From the NCBI GenBank assembly GCA_001897425.1, contig MKSW01000038.1, positions 156,718-220,717 of the forward strand: 64,000 nt of DNA, in the 5' to 3' direction. The stretch comes from Actinobacteria bacterium 69-20 (GTDB lineage: Bacteria; Actinomycetota; Actinomycetes; Mycobacteriales; Nakamurellaceae). Made by a program: the position numbers and the translations under genes. The notes beneath the pieces were generated by a model. It made no database searches. It was not told the origin of the DNA and saw only the letters and a program-made list of their open reading frames with translations. Each line of letters begins with the position of its first letter. Within the stretch, counting starts at the first letter, position 1. This document shows, in pieces, positions 16,024-24,439 of this stretch.

Positions 16024-17457
16024 ATGCGCTATCACGTATCACTGTCCAGGCGCTATGCCATTGGGGCCATTGCACTGGCCGTGGGCCTGGTGGTATCGGC
16101 CTGTTCGTCAAGTGGAAGCGCCGGCGGCGGCGAGTCCGCTACTCAAGGTACAGGCGATTCGAGTTCCAATAGCAGTGCAGGGGAAGGTGCGTCTTCCGGC
16201 ACCGCTGATCAGTCCATCAACGTGATCATGGTCAACAACCCCGCACAGGAGGACCTGGTCAAGCTCACGCCGGACAACTTCACCAAGCAGACCGGAATCA
16301 AGGTCAATTTCACTCTGTTGCCGGAGAATGACGTTCGGGCCAAGATCAGCCAGGAGTTCTCGTCACAGGCCGGGCAATACGATGTTGCCACGCTGTCGAA
16401 CTATGAGATCCCCTTCTATGCGAACAACGGGTGGCTCGCCCCGCTCGACAAGTACATCGCCGCGGACACGGCTTTCGACCAGGCCGACATCCTCCCCGCC
16501 ATGGCAGAATCGATGAAGGGCAAGGACGGCAAGATCTACGGTGAGCCGTTCGAGGGGCAATCGTCGTTCCTCATGTACCGCAAGGACGTTTTCGAGGCGA
16601 AGGGCCTCACCGTCCCCTCGAACCCGACCTGGGATCAGGTCGCCGAACTCGCCGCCAAGATCGATCACGCGGAGCCCGGCATGCGCGGAATCTGCTTGCG
16701 CGGCCAGCCCGGATGGGGCGAGATGTTCGCTCCGTTGACGACGGTGATCAACACCTTCGGCGGGACATGGTTCGACAAGGACTGGAATGCACAGGTCGAT
16801 TCACCGGCGTTCCAGCAGGCGGTCGAGTTCTACGTCAAGCTGATTCAGGAGCACGGCGAGGACGGGGCCGCACAATCCGGCTACACAGAATGCCTCAACG
16901 ATTTCATTCAGGGCAAGGTGGCCATGTGGGTGGACGCCACCAACTCCGGAGGCTCCATCGAGGCGTCGAATTCCCCGATTCACGGCAAGATCGGGTATGC
17001 GCAATCCCCGGTCAAACTGACGAAGTCGTCCGGCTGGCTGTGGACGTGGGCGTGGGGCATCCAGGCCGCGTCGAAGCACCAGGATGCGGCGTGGAAGTTT
17101 GTCTCCTGGGCGAGCTCCAAAGACTACGAGCTCTTGGTAGCGAAGAAGCTGGGCTGGGCCAAGGTGCCGTACGGCAAGCGTGAGTCGACGTTCAAGAACC
17201 CCGACTTCCAGGCCGGCGCACCCTTCTACAAGGCTGCCCTGGAAGCGATCGAGAGCGTCAGCCCCGAGAACTCCTTCACGCAACCGCGGCCCGCTGCGGG
17301 TGTTCAGTTCGTCGGCATCCCCGAATTCGCCGCGTTGGCCACGGATCTCTCCAGGGATATCAGCGCCGTCATCGCCGGGCAGGGCACCGTCGCCGCCGCA
17401 CTCGCCAAGGGCCAGAAGGCAGCGGAGGCTGTAGGAGCCAAGTACAAGAACAAGTGA
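16024..17457 (+). CDS. ABC sugar-binding lipoprotein (CUT1 family)
   Basis: 477 aa. The signal peptide has a twin Arg near the N-terminus and lipobox VSAC with Cys27, followed by a low-complexity Ser/Gly linker and a family-1 extracellular solute-binding fold (NVIMVNNPAQEDLVK, later WMWDATN-like MWVDATNSGG and WAWGIQAASKHQDAAWKFV). ATG 16024 has AAGGAG six bases upstream. It is the first gene of the importer operon and is followed by a strong hairpin before the permeases. The cargo is probably a polyol or sugar feeding the nearby kinase, TIM-barrel and dehydrogenase enzymes; the exact ligand cannot be read. Confidence 0.9.
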   Translation: MRYHVSLSRRYAIGAIALAVGLVVSACSSSGSAGGGESATQGTGDSSSNSSAGEGASSGTADQSINVIMVNNPAQEDLVKLTPDNFTKQTGIKVNFTLLPENDVRAKISQEFSSQAGQYDVATLSNYEIPFYANNGWLAPLDKYIAADTAFDQADILPAMAESMKGKDGKIYGEPFEGQSSFLMYRKDVFEAKGLTVPSNPTWDQVAELAAKIDHAEPGMRGICLRGQPGWGEMFAPLTTVINTFGGTWFDKDWNAQVDSPAFQQAVEFYVKLIQEHGEDGAAQSGYTECLNDFIQGKVAMWVDATNSGGSIEASNSPIHGKIGYAQSPVKLTKSSGWLWTWAWGIQAASKHQDAAWKFVSWASSKDYELLVAKKLGWAKVPYGKRESTFKNPDFQAGAPFYKAALEAIESVSPENSFTQPRPAAGVQFVGIPEFAALATDLSRDISAVIAGQGTVAAALAKGQKAAEAVGAKYKNK

Positions 17458-17475
17458 TCCGCTGAGCAGCTACGA

Positions 17476-17512
17476 GGTTGGGATCCCTCACCATGCGTGA
17501 GGGATCCCAACC
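17476..17512 (+). other. Perfect 16-bp intra-operon stem-loop
   Basis: GGTTGGGATCCCTCAC and its exact reverse complement flank a 5-nt loop CATGC. It lies between the binding-protein stop (17457) and the ribosome-binding site of the first permease (starts at 17524). Hairpins here in sugar importer operons commonly protect the upstream mRNA and lower distal expression, giving excess binding protein; that is family precedent, not shown here. Confidence 0.8.
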
Positions 17513-17523
17513 GAGGAGGGATT

Positions 17524-18471
17524 ATGAGCCGCACGGGTGTCGAGCAGGTACCGCCGGTCTCGCAGCACGCCCGCACCGGTCGTCGGCAGGCCTGGCTACG
17601 CCGCGCCCCGCTGTTGCCCGCGCTGATCTTCATGATCGCTCTGACCCAGGTGCCCTTTCTCGCAAGCCTGGTGATCTCGACCTACCACTGGAACAGCCTG
17701 CTCCCGGACGAGACGAAATTCGTCGGGTTCGACAATTACGTGACGGTGTTCACCGACACTGATTTGCGCAGCGCGGTGATTACCACTTTCCTGCTCACCG
17801 CGACCGTCGTGATCGTCAGCGTCTTCTTCGGGGGCACGATCGCACTTCTCGTCAATCGGAAGTTCTTCGGGCGAGGGCTCGCCCGAACGATGTTGATCAC
17901 GCCGTTCCTGATCGTTCCGGTGGCAGCGGCTCTGGTGTGGAAACACGCGATCCTGAATCCCAGTTACGGTCTGCTCAACGGGACCCTGACATGGATATGG
18001 TCGCTCTTCGGACAGCAGAATGCGCCCCAGCTCGATCCCCTCTCCACGCATCCTTTGATGTCGGTGGAGGCGTCGTTGATCTGGCAATGGACGCCGTTCA
18101 TGATGCTCATCATCCTTGCCGGGCTGCAATCCCAGCCGATGGACATCGTGGAGGCCGCGCGGGTCGACGGGGCCGGCGAATTCAACATCTTCCGGTTCAT
18201 CACCCTCCCCCACCTCCGCCGGTACGTCGAACTCGGCGCCCTCTTGGGGTCGATCTACATCGTGCAGAACTTCGATGCGGTGTTCACCCTCACGTCCGGC
18301 GCCCTGGGAACCGCGAACCTCCCCTATATCGTCTACCAGACCTTCTACGTCAGTAACGAATACGGCCTAGCCTCCGCCGCCGGCGTTGTGGTGGTGGCCG
18401 GGACGCTCGTCATCGCCACGTTTGTGCTACGAACAATGTTCTCGATGTTCCGGACGGAGCTGGTTCGATGA
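17524..18471 (+). CDS. ABC sugar permease, first subunit (MalF type)
   Basis: 315 aa with about six membrane helices, starting LLPALIFMIALTQVPFLASLVIS. The EAA loop motif is EAARVDGAGEFNIFRFITLPHL. ATG 17524 is preceded by AGGAGG; the longer upstream frame runs through the hairpin. Its stop overlaps the start of the second permease (ATGA). It pairs with that permease to form the membrane channel of the importer. Confidence 0.9.
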   Translation: MSRTGVEQVPPVSQHARTGRRQAWLRRAPLLPALIFMIALTQVPFLASLVISTYHWNSLLPDETKFVGFDNYVTVFTDTDLRSAVITTFLLTATVVIVSVFFGGTIALLVNRKFFGRGLARTMLITPFLIVPVAAALVWKHAILNPSYGLLNGTLTWIWSLFGQQNAPQLDPLSTHPLMSVEASLIWQWTPFMMLIILAGLQSQPMDIVEAARVDGAGEFNIFRFITLPHLRRYVELGALLGSIYIVQNFDAVFTLTSGALGTANLPYIVYQTFYVSNEYGLASAAGVVVVAGTLVIATFVLRTMFSMFRTELVR

Positions 18472-19379
18472 GATCCCCTGCAAGTGTGGTGGAACCGGCG
18501 CCTGCGACAACGACACCTGCGGCCCTTCCGGCGCCCCCGGTGCATACGCGCCGCCGGAGGTCTGGTGGTCACCTTCTTCTCACGGCGGTAACATGGCTGC
18601 TGGCGCTGTTCTTCGCCGGGCCGGTGTTGTGGATGCTCCTGACGTCATTCCATTCCGAGGCGGATGCAGCGACCAACCCACCCTCCCTCCTGGCACCGTT
18701 GACCCTGTCAGGTTATGGCGAGTTCTTCGGTGCCAATTCCGGGATCAGCCCGGTCCGGCCGCTCGTGAACTCGCTGATCGCGTCCGTCGGATCGACGGTG
18801 ATGGTCCTCGTGCTGGCGCTTCCCGCGGCCTATGCGCTGTCGATCAAGTCCATCGTGAAATGGCGCGATGTGCTGTTCTTCTTCCTGTCGACGAAGATGA
18901 TGCCGATCGTTGCGGCACTGCTGCCGCTGTACCTTCTGGCGAACTACATCGGCGGGCTCGACAAGATCTGGTTCCTGCTGATCGTCTACATGGTGATGAA
19001 CCTCCCGATTGCGGTATGGATGCTCCGCTCCTTCCTCGCCGATGTGCCGGTCGAGATGATCGAGGCGGCGGAGATCGACGGAGCATCGCTGATGACGACG
19101 TTGCGGCGTGTGCTGTTGCCGGTCATTCTGCCAGGTATGGCCGCCACCTCATTGATCTGCTTCATCTTCAGCTGGAACGAATTATTGGTGGCGCGCGTAC
19201 TCACCGGCGTTTCCGCGCAGACCGCGCCGGTGTTTCTCACCGGTTTCGTCTCCAGTCAGGGCCTGTTCCTGGCGAAGGTGTGTGCGGCTTCGATGGTCAT
19301 TTCGATTCCGGTTCTCATTGCCGGCCTGACCGCGCAGGACAAATTCGTTCAAGGTCTCACCCTGGGCGCCGTGAAATGA
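18468..19379 (+). CDS. ABC sugar permease, second subunit (MalG type)
   Basis: 303 aa. A Pro/Ala-rich cytoplasmic N-terminus is followed by membrane helices (LLTAVTWLLALFFAGPVLWML) and the EAA loop EAAEIDGASLMTTLRRVLLPVI near the C-terminal third. The start codon overlaps the previous stop. No ATP-binding subunit gene follows, so the transporter presumably borrows a shared MsmK/UgpC-type ATPase encoded elsewhere. Confidence 0.9.
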   Translation: MRSPASVVEPAPATTTPAALPAPPVHTRRRRSGGHLLLTAVTWLLALFFAGPVLWMLLTSFHSEADAATNPPSLLAPLTLSGYGEFFGANSGISPVRPLVNSLIASVGSTVMVLVLALPAAYALSIKSIVKWRDVLFFFLSTKMMPIVAALLPLYLLANYIGGLDKIWFLLIVYMVMNLPIAVWMLRSFLADVPVEMIEAAEIDGASLMTTLRRVLLPVILPGMAATSLICFIFSWNELLVARVLTGVSAQTAPVFLTGFVSSQGLFLAKVCAASMVISIPVLIAGLTAQDKFVQGLTLGAVK

Positions 19380-19471
19380 TCGCCGGGCGGCACGGTATCG
19401 CGTCATAGATAACGCCGTCCTCATTCCAATCGGTTCGTATTGATAGCTTTGCTGACACCTGGGAGCTCCGG

Positions 19472-20497
19472 ATGACCTATGTTGCCGACGACTGGCGGAT
19501 TGCTACCGCGATGCTGCCTTTCCCGAACGTCACTGCGGACGGGCGCAGTGTCCAGGACGTTGACGCATCCTATTGGTGCGATGTGTTCCGCGAGGTCGCA
19601 GACGCGGGATTCCGCGACGTCGACCTGACTGATTGCTGGGTCCGCATCGGCGATCTCTCCCCCTCCCGGCTCGACGAATTCGCCACCGCGATGCGGGAGG
19701 CCGACGTGGTCGCCGCCGGTGTATCGGCGATCCGCTGCAGCGTGATCGATTCCCATTGTGGCGACGAGAACCTCGCCTACTCCCACCGAACCATCGATGC
19801 GGCAGCGCATCTCGGGTGCGCTGTGGTCTCGGTGGGGCTTCACCAGCAGTTGACTCCGGCCCAGAAGCGCAGGCTCTGGTTCTGGACCTTGCCGGGTCAC
19901 GTCGATCCGGCGGATGACGCCGACACATGGCGACTCGCAGTTCGACGACTGCGTGAGCTGGGCGAACATGCGGCCGAGGTCGGCCTGCTGCTCTCGCTCG
20001 AAATGTACGAGGACACCTACCTGGGGACCGCCGATTCATCGGTCCGACTCGTCGAGGACATCGGGTTGTCGAATGTGGGCCTGAATCCGGATCTGGGGAA
20101 TCTCGTTCGCCTGAACCGACCCGTCGAATCGTGGCACGAGATGGCCGTCAAGACCTTGCCTTACACCAACTACTGGCACGTCAAGAACTACCTGCGATAC
20201 GAGGACCCGGACCGTGATTGTTACCTGGCCATGCCTGCGACGCTCCAGGACGGCGTCATCAATTACCGCGAACTGATTCGCCTGGCGACCGCCGTGGGCT
20301 TCCAGGGCATCATCTGCACGGAACACTACGGGGGCGACGGGTTGAGCGTGTGCGCCGCGAATCGTGAGTATCTGCGATCTCGAATCCTTCCCGCACGCCC
20401 TGATTACCGGCTCGGCGAGTCGCGGGTGCTGCAGGTGGCGCCGGTGGAGGCCGCCACGGGGGACGGCCAGGCGGTGAAGGAACTCGCCCATGGATGA
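19472..20497 (+). CDS. Xylose-isomerase-like TIM barrel (sugar phosphate isomerase/epimerase family)
   Basis: 341 aa. Metal ligands typical of the AP-endonuclease-2/xylose isomerase superfamily can be seen: Glu in LSLEMYEDTYL, Asp in GLNPDLGN, His in YWHVKNY and Glu in ICTEHYGG. ATG 19472 has GGGAG seven bases upstream. It follows the importer with a 92-bp gap and precedes the dehydrogenase. The fold covers isomerases, epimerases, dehydratases and decarboxylases, so the reaction is open. A role like 3-oxo-isoapionate decarboxylase, yielding a tetrulose, would fit the neighbours but is speculation. Confidence 0.8.
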   Translation: MTYVADDWRIATAMLPFPNVTADGRSVQDVDASYWCDVFREVADAGFRDVDLTDCWVRIGDLSPSRLDEFATAMREADVVAAGVSAIRCSVIDSHCGDENLAYSHRTIDAAAHLGCAVVSVGLHQQLTPAQKRRLWFWTLPGHVDPADDADTWRLAVRRLRELGEHAAEVGLLLSLEMYEDTYLGTADSSVRLVEDIGLSNVGLNPDLGNLVRLNRPVESWHEMAVKTLPYTNYWHVKNYLRYEDPDRDCYLAMPATLQDGVINYRELIRLATAVGFQGIICTEHYGGDGLSVCAANREYLRSRILPARPDYRLGESRVLQVAPVEAATGDGQAVKELAHG

Positions 20498-20530
20498 ATC
20501 TGGTGCCCCGATGTGGCGCTACGTACAGGA

Positions 20531-21532
20531 ATGGACAACATCGTGACCGGGACCATGGCGATCATCGGCAGCGGCTACATGGGTGGCGGTATCGCGCAGG
20601 TGTTCGCGCTGGCCGGGACCACGGTGCTCGTGGCGGACGTGTCCGCGGACATCGCCCGCCAGGGCCGTGCCCGGCTCCTGCGCGACGCCGACGACTTCGT
20701 CCGGGCCGGAATCTTCCCGCCCGACGCCGTAGCGCTGTTGGAGGAACATGTCGTGGCGGCTGACTCACTGGAGGCCGCCGTCGCCGACGCCGATTTCGTC
20801 GAGGAAGCCGTTCCGGAGGACTTCGCGCTCAAACGCGAGACGCTGCGGCGTGTCGGCGCCGCCGCCAGAGGCGACGCGATCATCGCCACCAACACGTCGG
20901 CGATCGCCATCACGGACCTGGCTTCCGCGGTGCCGGGTCCGGAGCGATTCCTAGGCGTCCACTTCATGAACCCCGCGCCCTTCATCCCCGGCGTGGAGGT
21001 GATCGTCCACCCGCGGACCGATCCGGCGACGCTCGCCGCGACCCAGACGCTGCTCGCCCGGGCTGGCAAGGTTCCGGTGGCCATCAAGGACACCACCGGA
21101 TTCGTGGTCAATCGGCTGCAGTACGCCCTCTTCAGCGAGGCCGCCCGCGTGCTCGCGGAAGGTGTGGCCACGGCGCAGGACATCGACAACCTGGTGCGCT
21201 CCTCCTTCGGTTTCCGTCTCGCATTGTTCGGCCCGTTCGCCATCGCAGACATGGCCGGGCTGGACGTCTACCGCGCCGCCTACGGATCGCTGCAATCGGC
21301 CTATCCCGATCGATTCTCGCCCCCGCAGGTGCTCGACGATCTCGTGCAGGCCGGCGACCTCGGGGTGAAGACCGGTGCCGGGTTCTTCCGCCTCGATCCG
21401 GCACAGCGCGACCAACTCGTCGCCTATCGTGATCGGGCTTACGCCGCGCTCGGCGAACTCATTCGCAATCTCGGTCCGTCACCGCATATGACGGCCGCCG
21501 CCCCCACCGACGCGTCAGAATCGGGCCAATGA
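20531..21532 (+). CDS. 3-hydroxyacyl-CoA dehydrogenase-family NAD-dependent oxidoreductase
   Basis: About 333 aa. A Rossmann fold (IIGSGYMGGGIAQVFALAG) is followed by NTSAIAI, HFMNPAPFIPGVEVI with the catalytic His and the paired Glu, and GFVVNRLQYAL in the C-terminal domain. Some members oxidise polyol acids (L-gulonate 3-dehydrogenase/lambda-crystallin type) rather than acyl-CoA. The start is uncertain: GTG 20513, ATG 20531 and GTG 20543 are all in frame before the Rossmann strand. Its stop overlaps the next start (ATGA). Flanking TIM-barrel genes argue for a sugar-acid substrate. Confidence 0.8.
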   Translation: MDNIVTGTMAIIGSGYMGGGIAQVFALAGTTVLVADVSADIARQGRARLLRDADDFVRAGIFPPDAVALLEEHVVAADSLEAAVADADFVEEAVPEDFALKRETLRRVGAAARGDAIIATNTSAIAITDLASAVPGPERFLGVHFMNPAPFIPGVEVIVHPRTDPATLAATQTLLARAGKVPVAIKDTTGFVVNRLQYALFSEAARVLAEGVATAQDIDNLVRSSFGFRLALFGPFAIADMAGLDVYRAAYGSLQSAYPDRFSPPQVLDDLVQAGDLGVKTGAGFFRLDPAQRDQLVAYRDRAYAALGELIRNLGPSPHMTAAAPTDASESGQ

Positions 21533-22362
21533 CGGGCGTGCCGATACGGTGGCGGTGGGCTGCGAACATCAGCTGCCTGTTCTCGGAGGGGCCGGCCGCT
21601 GATCGGCCCGCAGCAGCCGCGGCTGCCGGATTCGAGGCCATCGAATCCTGGTGGCCCTTCGGGTCGACGCCCGAGCCGAGTTCTGCGGCGATCGATGCGT
21701 TCGTCGGGTCCGTACAGCAGGCCGGCATCCGGCTCGTGGCTATGAACCTCTTCGGCGGATCGCCGGGCCTCCGCGGGATTCTGGCGCAATCGGAGTGCAC
21801 CCCCGATTTCCGCGCGAGCCTCGCCGCCACCACCGCTGTGGCACAACGGCTCGGCGTCATGCTCGCCAATGCACCGATCGGCGACGTGCCCGTCGACGCT
21901 GAACCCTCGCGCTATTGGGACACCGCCGTGGATAACCTTGCATGTGCAGCGGGCCGGCTTGCGGATGTCGGTGTCTGCGTAATGGTCGAACCATTGAGCC
22001 CCAAGGGCCAGAACGGTTCCGTTCCGCTCATCCGAACGATGACCGAGGCGCTAGACATCGCACAGCAAGCACGGGAACGGGGCGGCTGCACCAATATCGG
22101 CATCCTGCTGGACTTCTACCATATGACGGTCAACGCTGACGATCCGATCGCCGCGGTGCTCGGGCATCCTGCAGATATTCGTCATGTGCAGGTGGCAGAT
22201 ATTCCCGGCCGTGATGTACCGGGCACCGGCACCGCGAATATCGACGCCTTCCTGAACACATTGCAGAGCATCGATTATGACGGATTCGTTGCGTTGGAGT
22301 GTTTCCCGCGGAAATCCACGCAGCATTCACTAGCGGCGTGGCGACCACGCAAATACCCGTGA
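21529..22362 (+). CDS. Hydroxypyruvate isomerase-like TIM barrel
   Basis: 277 aa, the usual Hyi/OtnI length. The N-terminal WAANISCLFSEGPAADRPAAAAAAGFEAIE-type opening and metal ligands in VMVEPLS, LLDFYHM, HVQVAD and ALECFPR match the hydroxypyruvate/2-oxo-tetronate isomerase group. It is translationally coupled to the dehydrogenase. In a pathway the dehydrogenase would make a keto-acid and this enzyme would interconvert keto and aldehyde forms. The last gene of the operon; the GntR gene converges on it 38 bp later. Confidence 0.8.
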   Translation: MTGVPIRWRWAANISCLFSEGPAADRPAAAAAAGFEAIESWWPFGSTPEPSSAAIDAFVGSVQQAGIRLVAMNLFGGSPGLRGILAQSECTPDFRASLAATTAVAQRLGVMLANAPIGDVPVDAEPSRYWDTAVDNLACAAGRLADVGVCVMVEPLSPKGQNGSVPLIRTMTEALDIAQQARERGGCTNIGILLDFYHMTVNADDPIAAVLGHPADIRHVQVADIPGRDVPGTGTANIDAFLNTLQSIDYDGFVALECFPRKSTQHSLAAWRPRKYP

Positions 22363-22400
22363 GGCCGGTGGCGCGGCAGTGCGGTCGAAAGCGTCCGTCG

Positions 22401-23159
22401 CTAGCTCATCTGCCGCTGCGGAACCGGCGCCAGCCGGGGCGGTCCAAAATCCGCGTAGACACGTTCCGCGACGGAGACAAGGTGCCGGTACATCGCGGTG
22501 CTCGCCGCGTCGGCGTTGCGTACGCGCAATGCGTCGACGACGGCCGAATGCTCGGCAACGGTCTCGCTCGCGTCGTCGACCCGGCCGCTGGCGAACAGCC
22601 GGAAGCGGTGCGCGTGGACCGCCGTGGTGGACAACGCCAGGCGCACGAAGCGATTTCCGCTGGCGGCCGCGATGGCGTCATGAAACTCGCGGTCCGCCCG
22701 CATATAGGCGCTGAATTCTTGCGCACCCGGCTTGTTCCGGGCCTGCCGCATGATGGCCATGTGAGCTTCGAGGGTCGGAATCAACGTGACGTCCGTGGAT
22801 TTACTCGCTTCCGCAGCGCTGTACGGCTCGATCAGGATGCGTAGATGCATGAGCTGGCTGAATTCCGCGGAGCTCAGCACCGGTGCGATGCGAAATCCGC
22901 GAAGCGGCTCCCGGGTCACGAGTCCTGCCTCCTCCGCACGCACGAGCGCCTCGCGAATGGGGGTTTGCGAGACGTGCCAGGCGCGCGCGAGGGAATCGAC
23001 GTTGATATGCGTATCGGGGGCGAGTCCCGCCGTCAGAACGAATTCGACCATGTGGTCGTACACGTCATCGGATAATGACCGCCGACTGTCCAACGCGCCC
23101 CCAGCGGCGGCGACCGCTTCGAAATCGGCCGCCTGCTGCAGCCGTGATCCCTTTGCCAT
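22401..23159 (-). CDS. GntR-family regulator (FCD subfamily)
   Basis: 252 aa. The winged helix has INVDSLARAWHVSQTPIREALVRAEEAGLV; the C-terminal all-helical FCD domain has the metal/ligand pattern D-x3-H (REFHDAI), VRLALST and VAEHSAVVDAL. ATG 23159 is preceded by AGGA. A site almost identical to the one at the importer promoter lies just upstream of its start, overlapping its own ribosome-binding region. It therefore probably represses itself and the importer/TIM-barrel operon, with a sugar acid or related molecule as inducer. Confidence 0.9.
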   Translation of the reverse strand: MAKGSRLQQAADFEAVAAAGGALDSRRSLSDDVYDHMVEFVLTAGLAPDTHINVDSLARAWHVSQTPIREALVRAEEAGLVTREPLRGFRIAPVLSSAEFSQLMHLRILIEPYSAAEASKSTDVTLIPTLEAHMAIMRQARNKPGAQEFSAYMRADREFHDAIAAASGNRFVRLALSTTAVHAHRFRLFASGRVDDASETVAEHSAVVDALRVRNADAASTAMYRHLVSVAERVYADFGPPRLAPVPQRQMS

Positions 23160-23163
23160 GAGT

Positions 23164-23179
23164 GTATCCTATCGGAAAT
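23164..23179. promoter_or_regulatory. Candidate GntR operator, site 2
   Basis: GTATCCTATCGGAAAT, 13 of 16 positions identical to the site at 15830-15845. It lies 4 bp upstream of the GntR start codon and 170 bp upstream of the divergent acetamidase/formamidase start, so it could control both directions. Confidence 0.55.
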
Positions 23180-23347
23180 TGGAAGGGCGATCTATGCACC
23201 GGGCTGTTCCGGACGGATTCCATCGTGGTGCCGATTCCACGCGCGGCCGATGGGGGCGTGCCGTATATAGGCGTTCCGCTCTCATGCTGCGAGGTCGTCC
23301 GTGATCATCGTTCCCGCGTCGATCGCGACGACCCGGTAGGGAGTGCC

Positions 23348-24370
23348 ATGTCCACGTTCTCGTTCCGGCCGACCCGCGACCAGTTCGCCTACACGTTCGG
23401 CGGTGTCGCGCCCCTTCATACGGTGCGTCCGGGCGACGTCCTCCAACTCTGGTCGGAGGACGCGTTCAACGGCGCGGTCCGGTCGGTCGGCGACAAGTCG
23501 GCTGCCGTCATCGACTTTCGCTTCGGCAACCCGCAGACCGGGCCCTTCTACCTGGCCGGCGCCGAGCCCGGGGACACCATCGTCCTGCATATCGTCGATC
23601 TCACCCCCGCCCGGGATTGGGGGGCCTCGGCGACGATTCCGTTCTTCGGCGGTATGACCGGCAACGACCGCACGCCGACGATGCAGCCCGCCCTCCCCGA
23701 CACCACCTGGATCTACCAGGTCGACCGTGCAGCCGGCACCGTCGGCTTCCGATCCCGCTTCCCGCGGACCACCGGGGGCGACGCGGACCTGGAGATCGCG
23801 CTCCCCCTCGATCCGATGCTCGGCACGGTCGGAGTGGCACCGGCCGGCGGGGAGGTACGGTCCGCCCTGGTGCCGGAACGGTTCGGCGGGAATATGGACA
23901 CACCGGAGATGCGCGCAGGCACGACCGTGTACCTGGGGGTGAACGTCGAGGGGGCGTTGTTCTCCATCGGCGACGGCCACTATCGGCAGGGCGAGGGCGA
24001 ATCCTGTGGCAACGCCGTGGAAGGAGCCATGGATTCCACCATCCTGGTCGACCTAATCAAGGGGGGCGCACCGGGCTGGCCCCGATTGGAGAACGACGAC
24101 TACTGGATGGTCGTCGGCTCCGCTCGGCCCATGGAGGATGCGTGGCGGGTGGCCCATCGGGAGATGGTGACGTGGATCTCGGAGTTGTTGGGCATCCATG
24201 AGATGGACGCGTACCAACTGTTGACGCAGATCACGCGGGCTCCGATTGCGAACGTGGTCGACCCGAACTTCAGCGTCGTGATCAAGGTGCCGAAGTCGCC
24301 GTTCCCGTCGGCTTCGGCGTTCGGCGCGATACACCGGCAGCTGCGTGCCCAGGCCGTGGCGCTGCGCTGA
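23348..24370 (+). CDS. Acetamidase/formamidase family protein
   Basis: 340 aa, typical for the FmdA/AmdA family, which hydrolyses short amides to ammonia and an acid through a metal-assisted site. Conserved blocks seen: FRFGNPQTGPFY, FGGNMD, GVNVEGALFSIGDGHYRQGEGE and ITRAPIANVVDPNFSVVIKVPK. ATG 23348 has GGGAG upstream; the much longer frame from 23162 crosses the operator and is rejected. It is divergent from the GntR gene and may belong to that regulon. A role on a sugar-derived amide or lactone is possible but unproved. Confidence 0.85.
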   Translation: MSTFSFRPTRDQFAYTFGGVAPLHTVRPGDVLQLWSEDAFNGAVRSVGDKSAAVIDFRFGNPQTGPFYLAGAEPGDTIVLHIVDLTPARDWGASATIPFFGGMTGNDRTPTMQPALPDTTWIYQVDRAAGTVGFRSRFPRTTGGDADLEIALPLDPMLGTVGVAPAGGEVRSALVPERFGGNMDTPEMRAGTTVYLGVNVEGALFSIGDGHYRQGEGESCGNAVEGAMDSTILVDLIKGGAPGWPRLENDDYWMVVGSARPMEDAWRVAHREMVTWISELLGIHEMDAYQLLTQITRAPIANVVDPNFSVVIKVPKSPFPSASAFGAIHRQLRAQAVALR

Positions 24371-24399
24371 CGCGCCTAGCTGCGACGTGTTCGACCGCT

Positions 24400-24431
24400 G
24401 GCGCAGGGACCGCGACCTGGGCCCTTGCGCC
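24400..24431. terminator. Bidirectional hairpin between convergent genes
   Basis: GGCGCAGGG (24400-24408) can pair with CCCTTGCGCC (24422-24431) with one bulged base and a 13-nt loop. It sits between the acetamidase and anti-sigma genes, which converge. Confidence 0.4.
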
Positions 24432-24439
24432 GGGCGATG

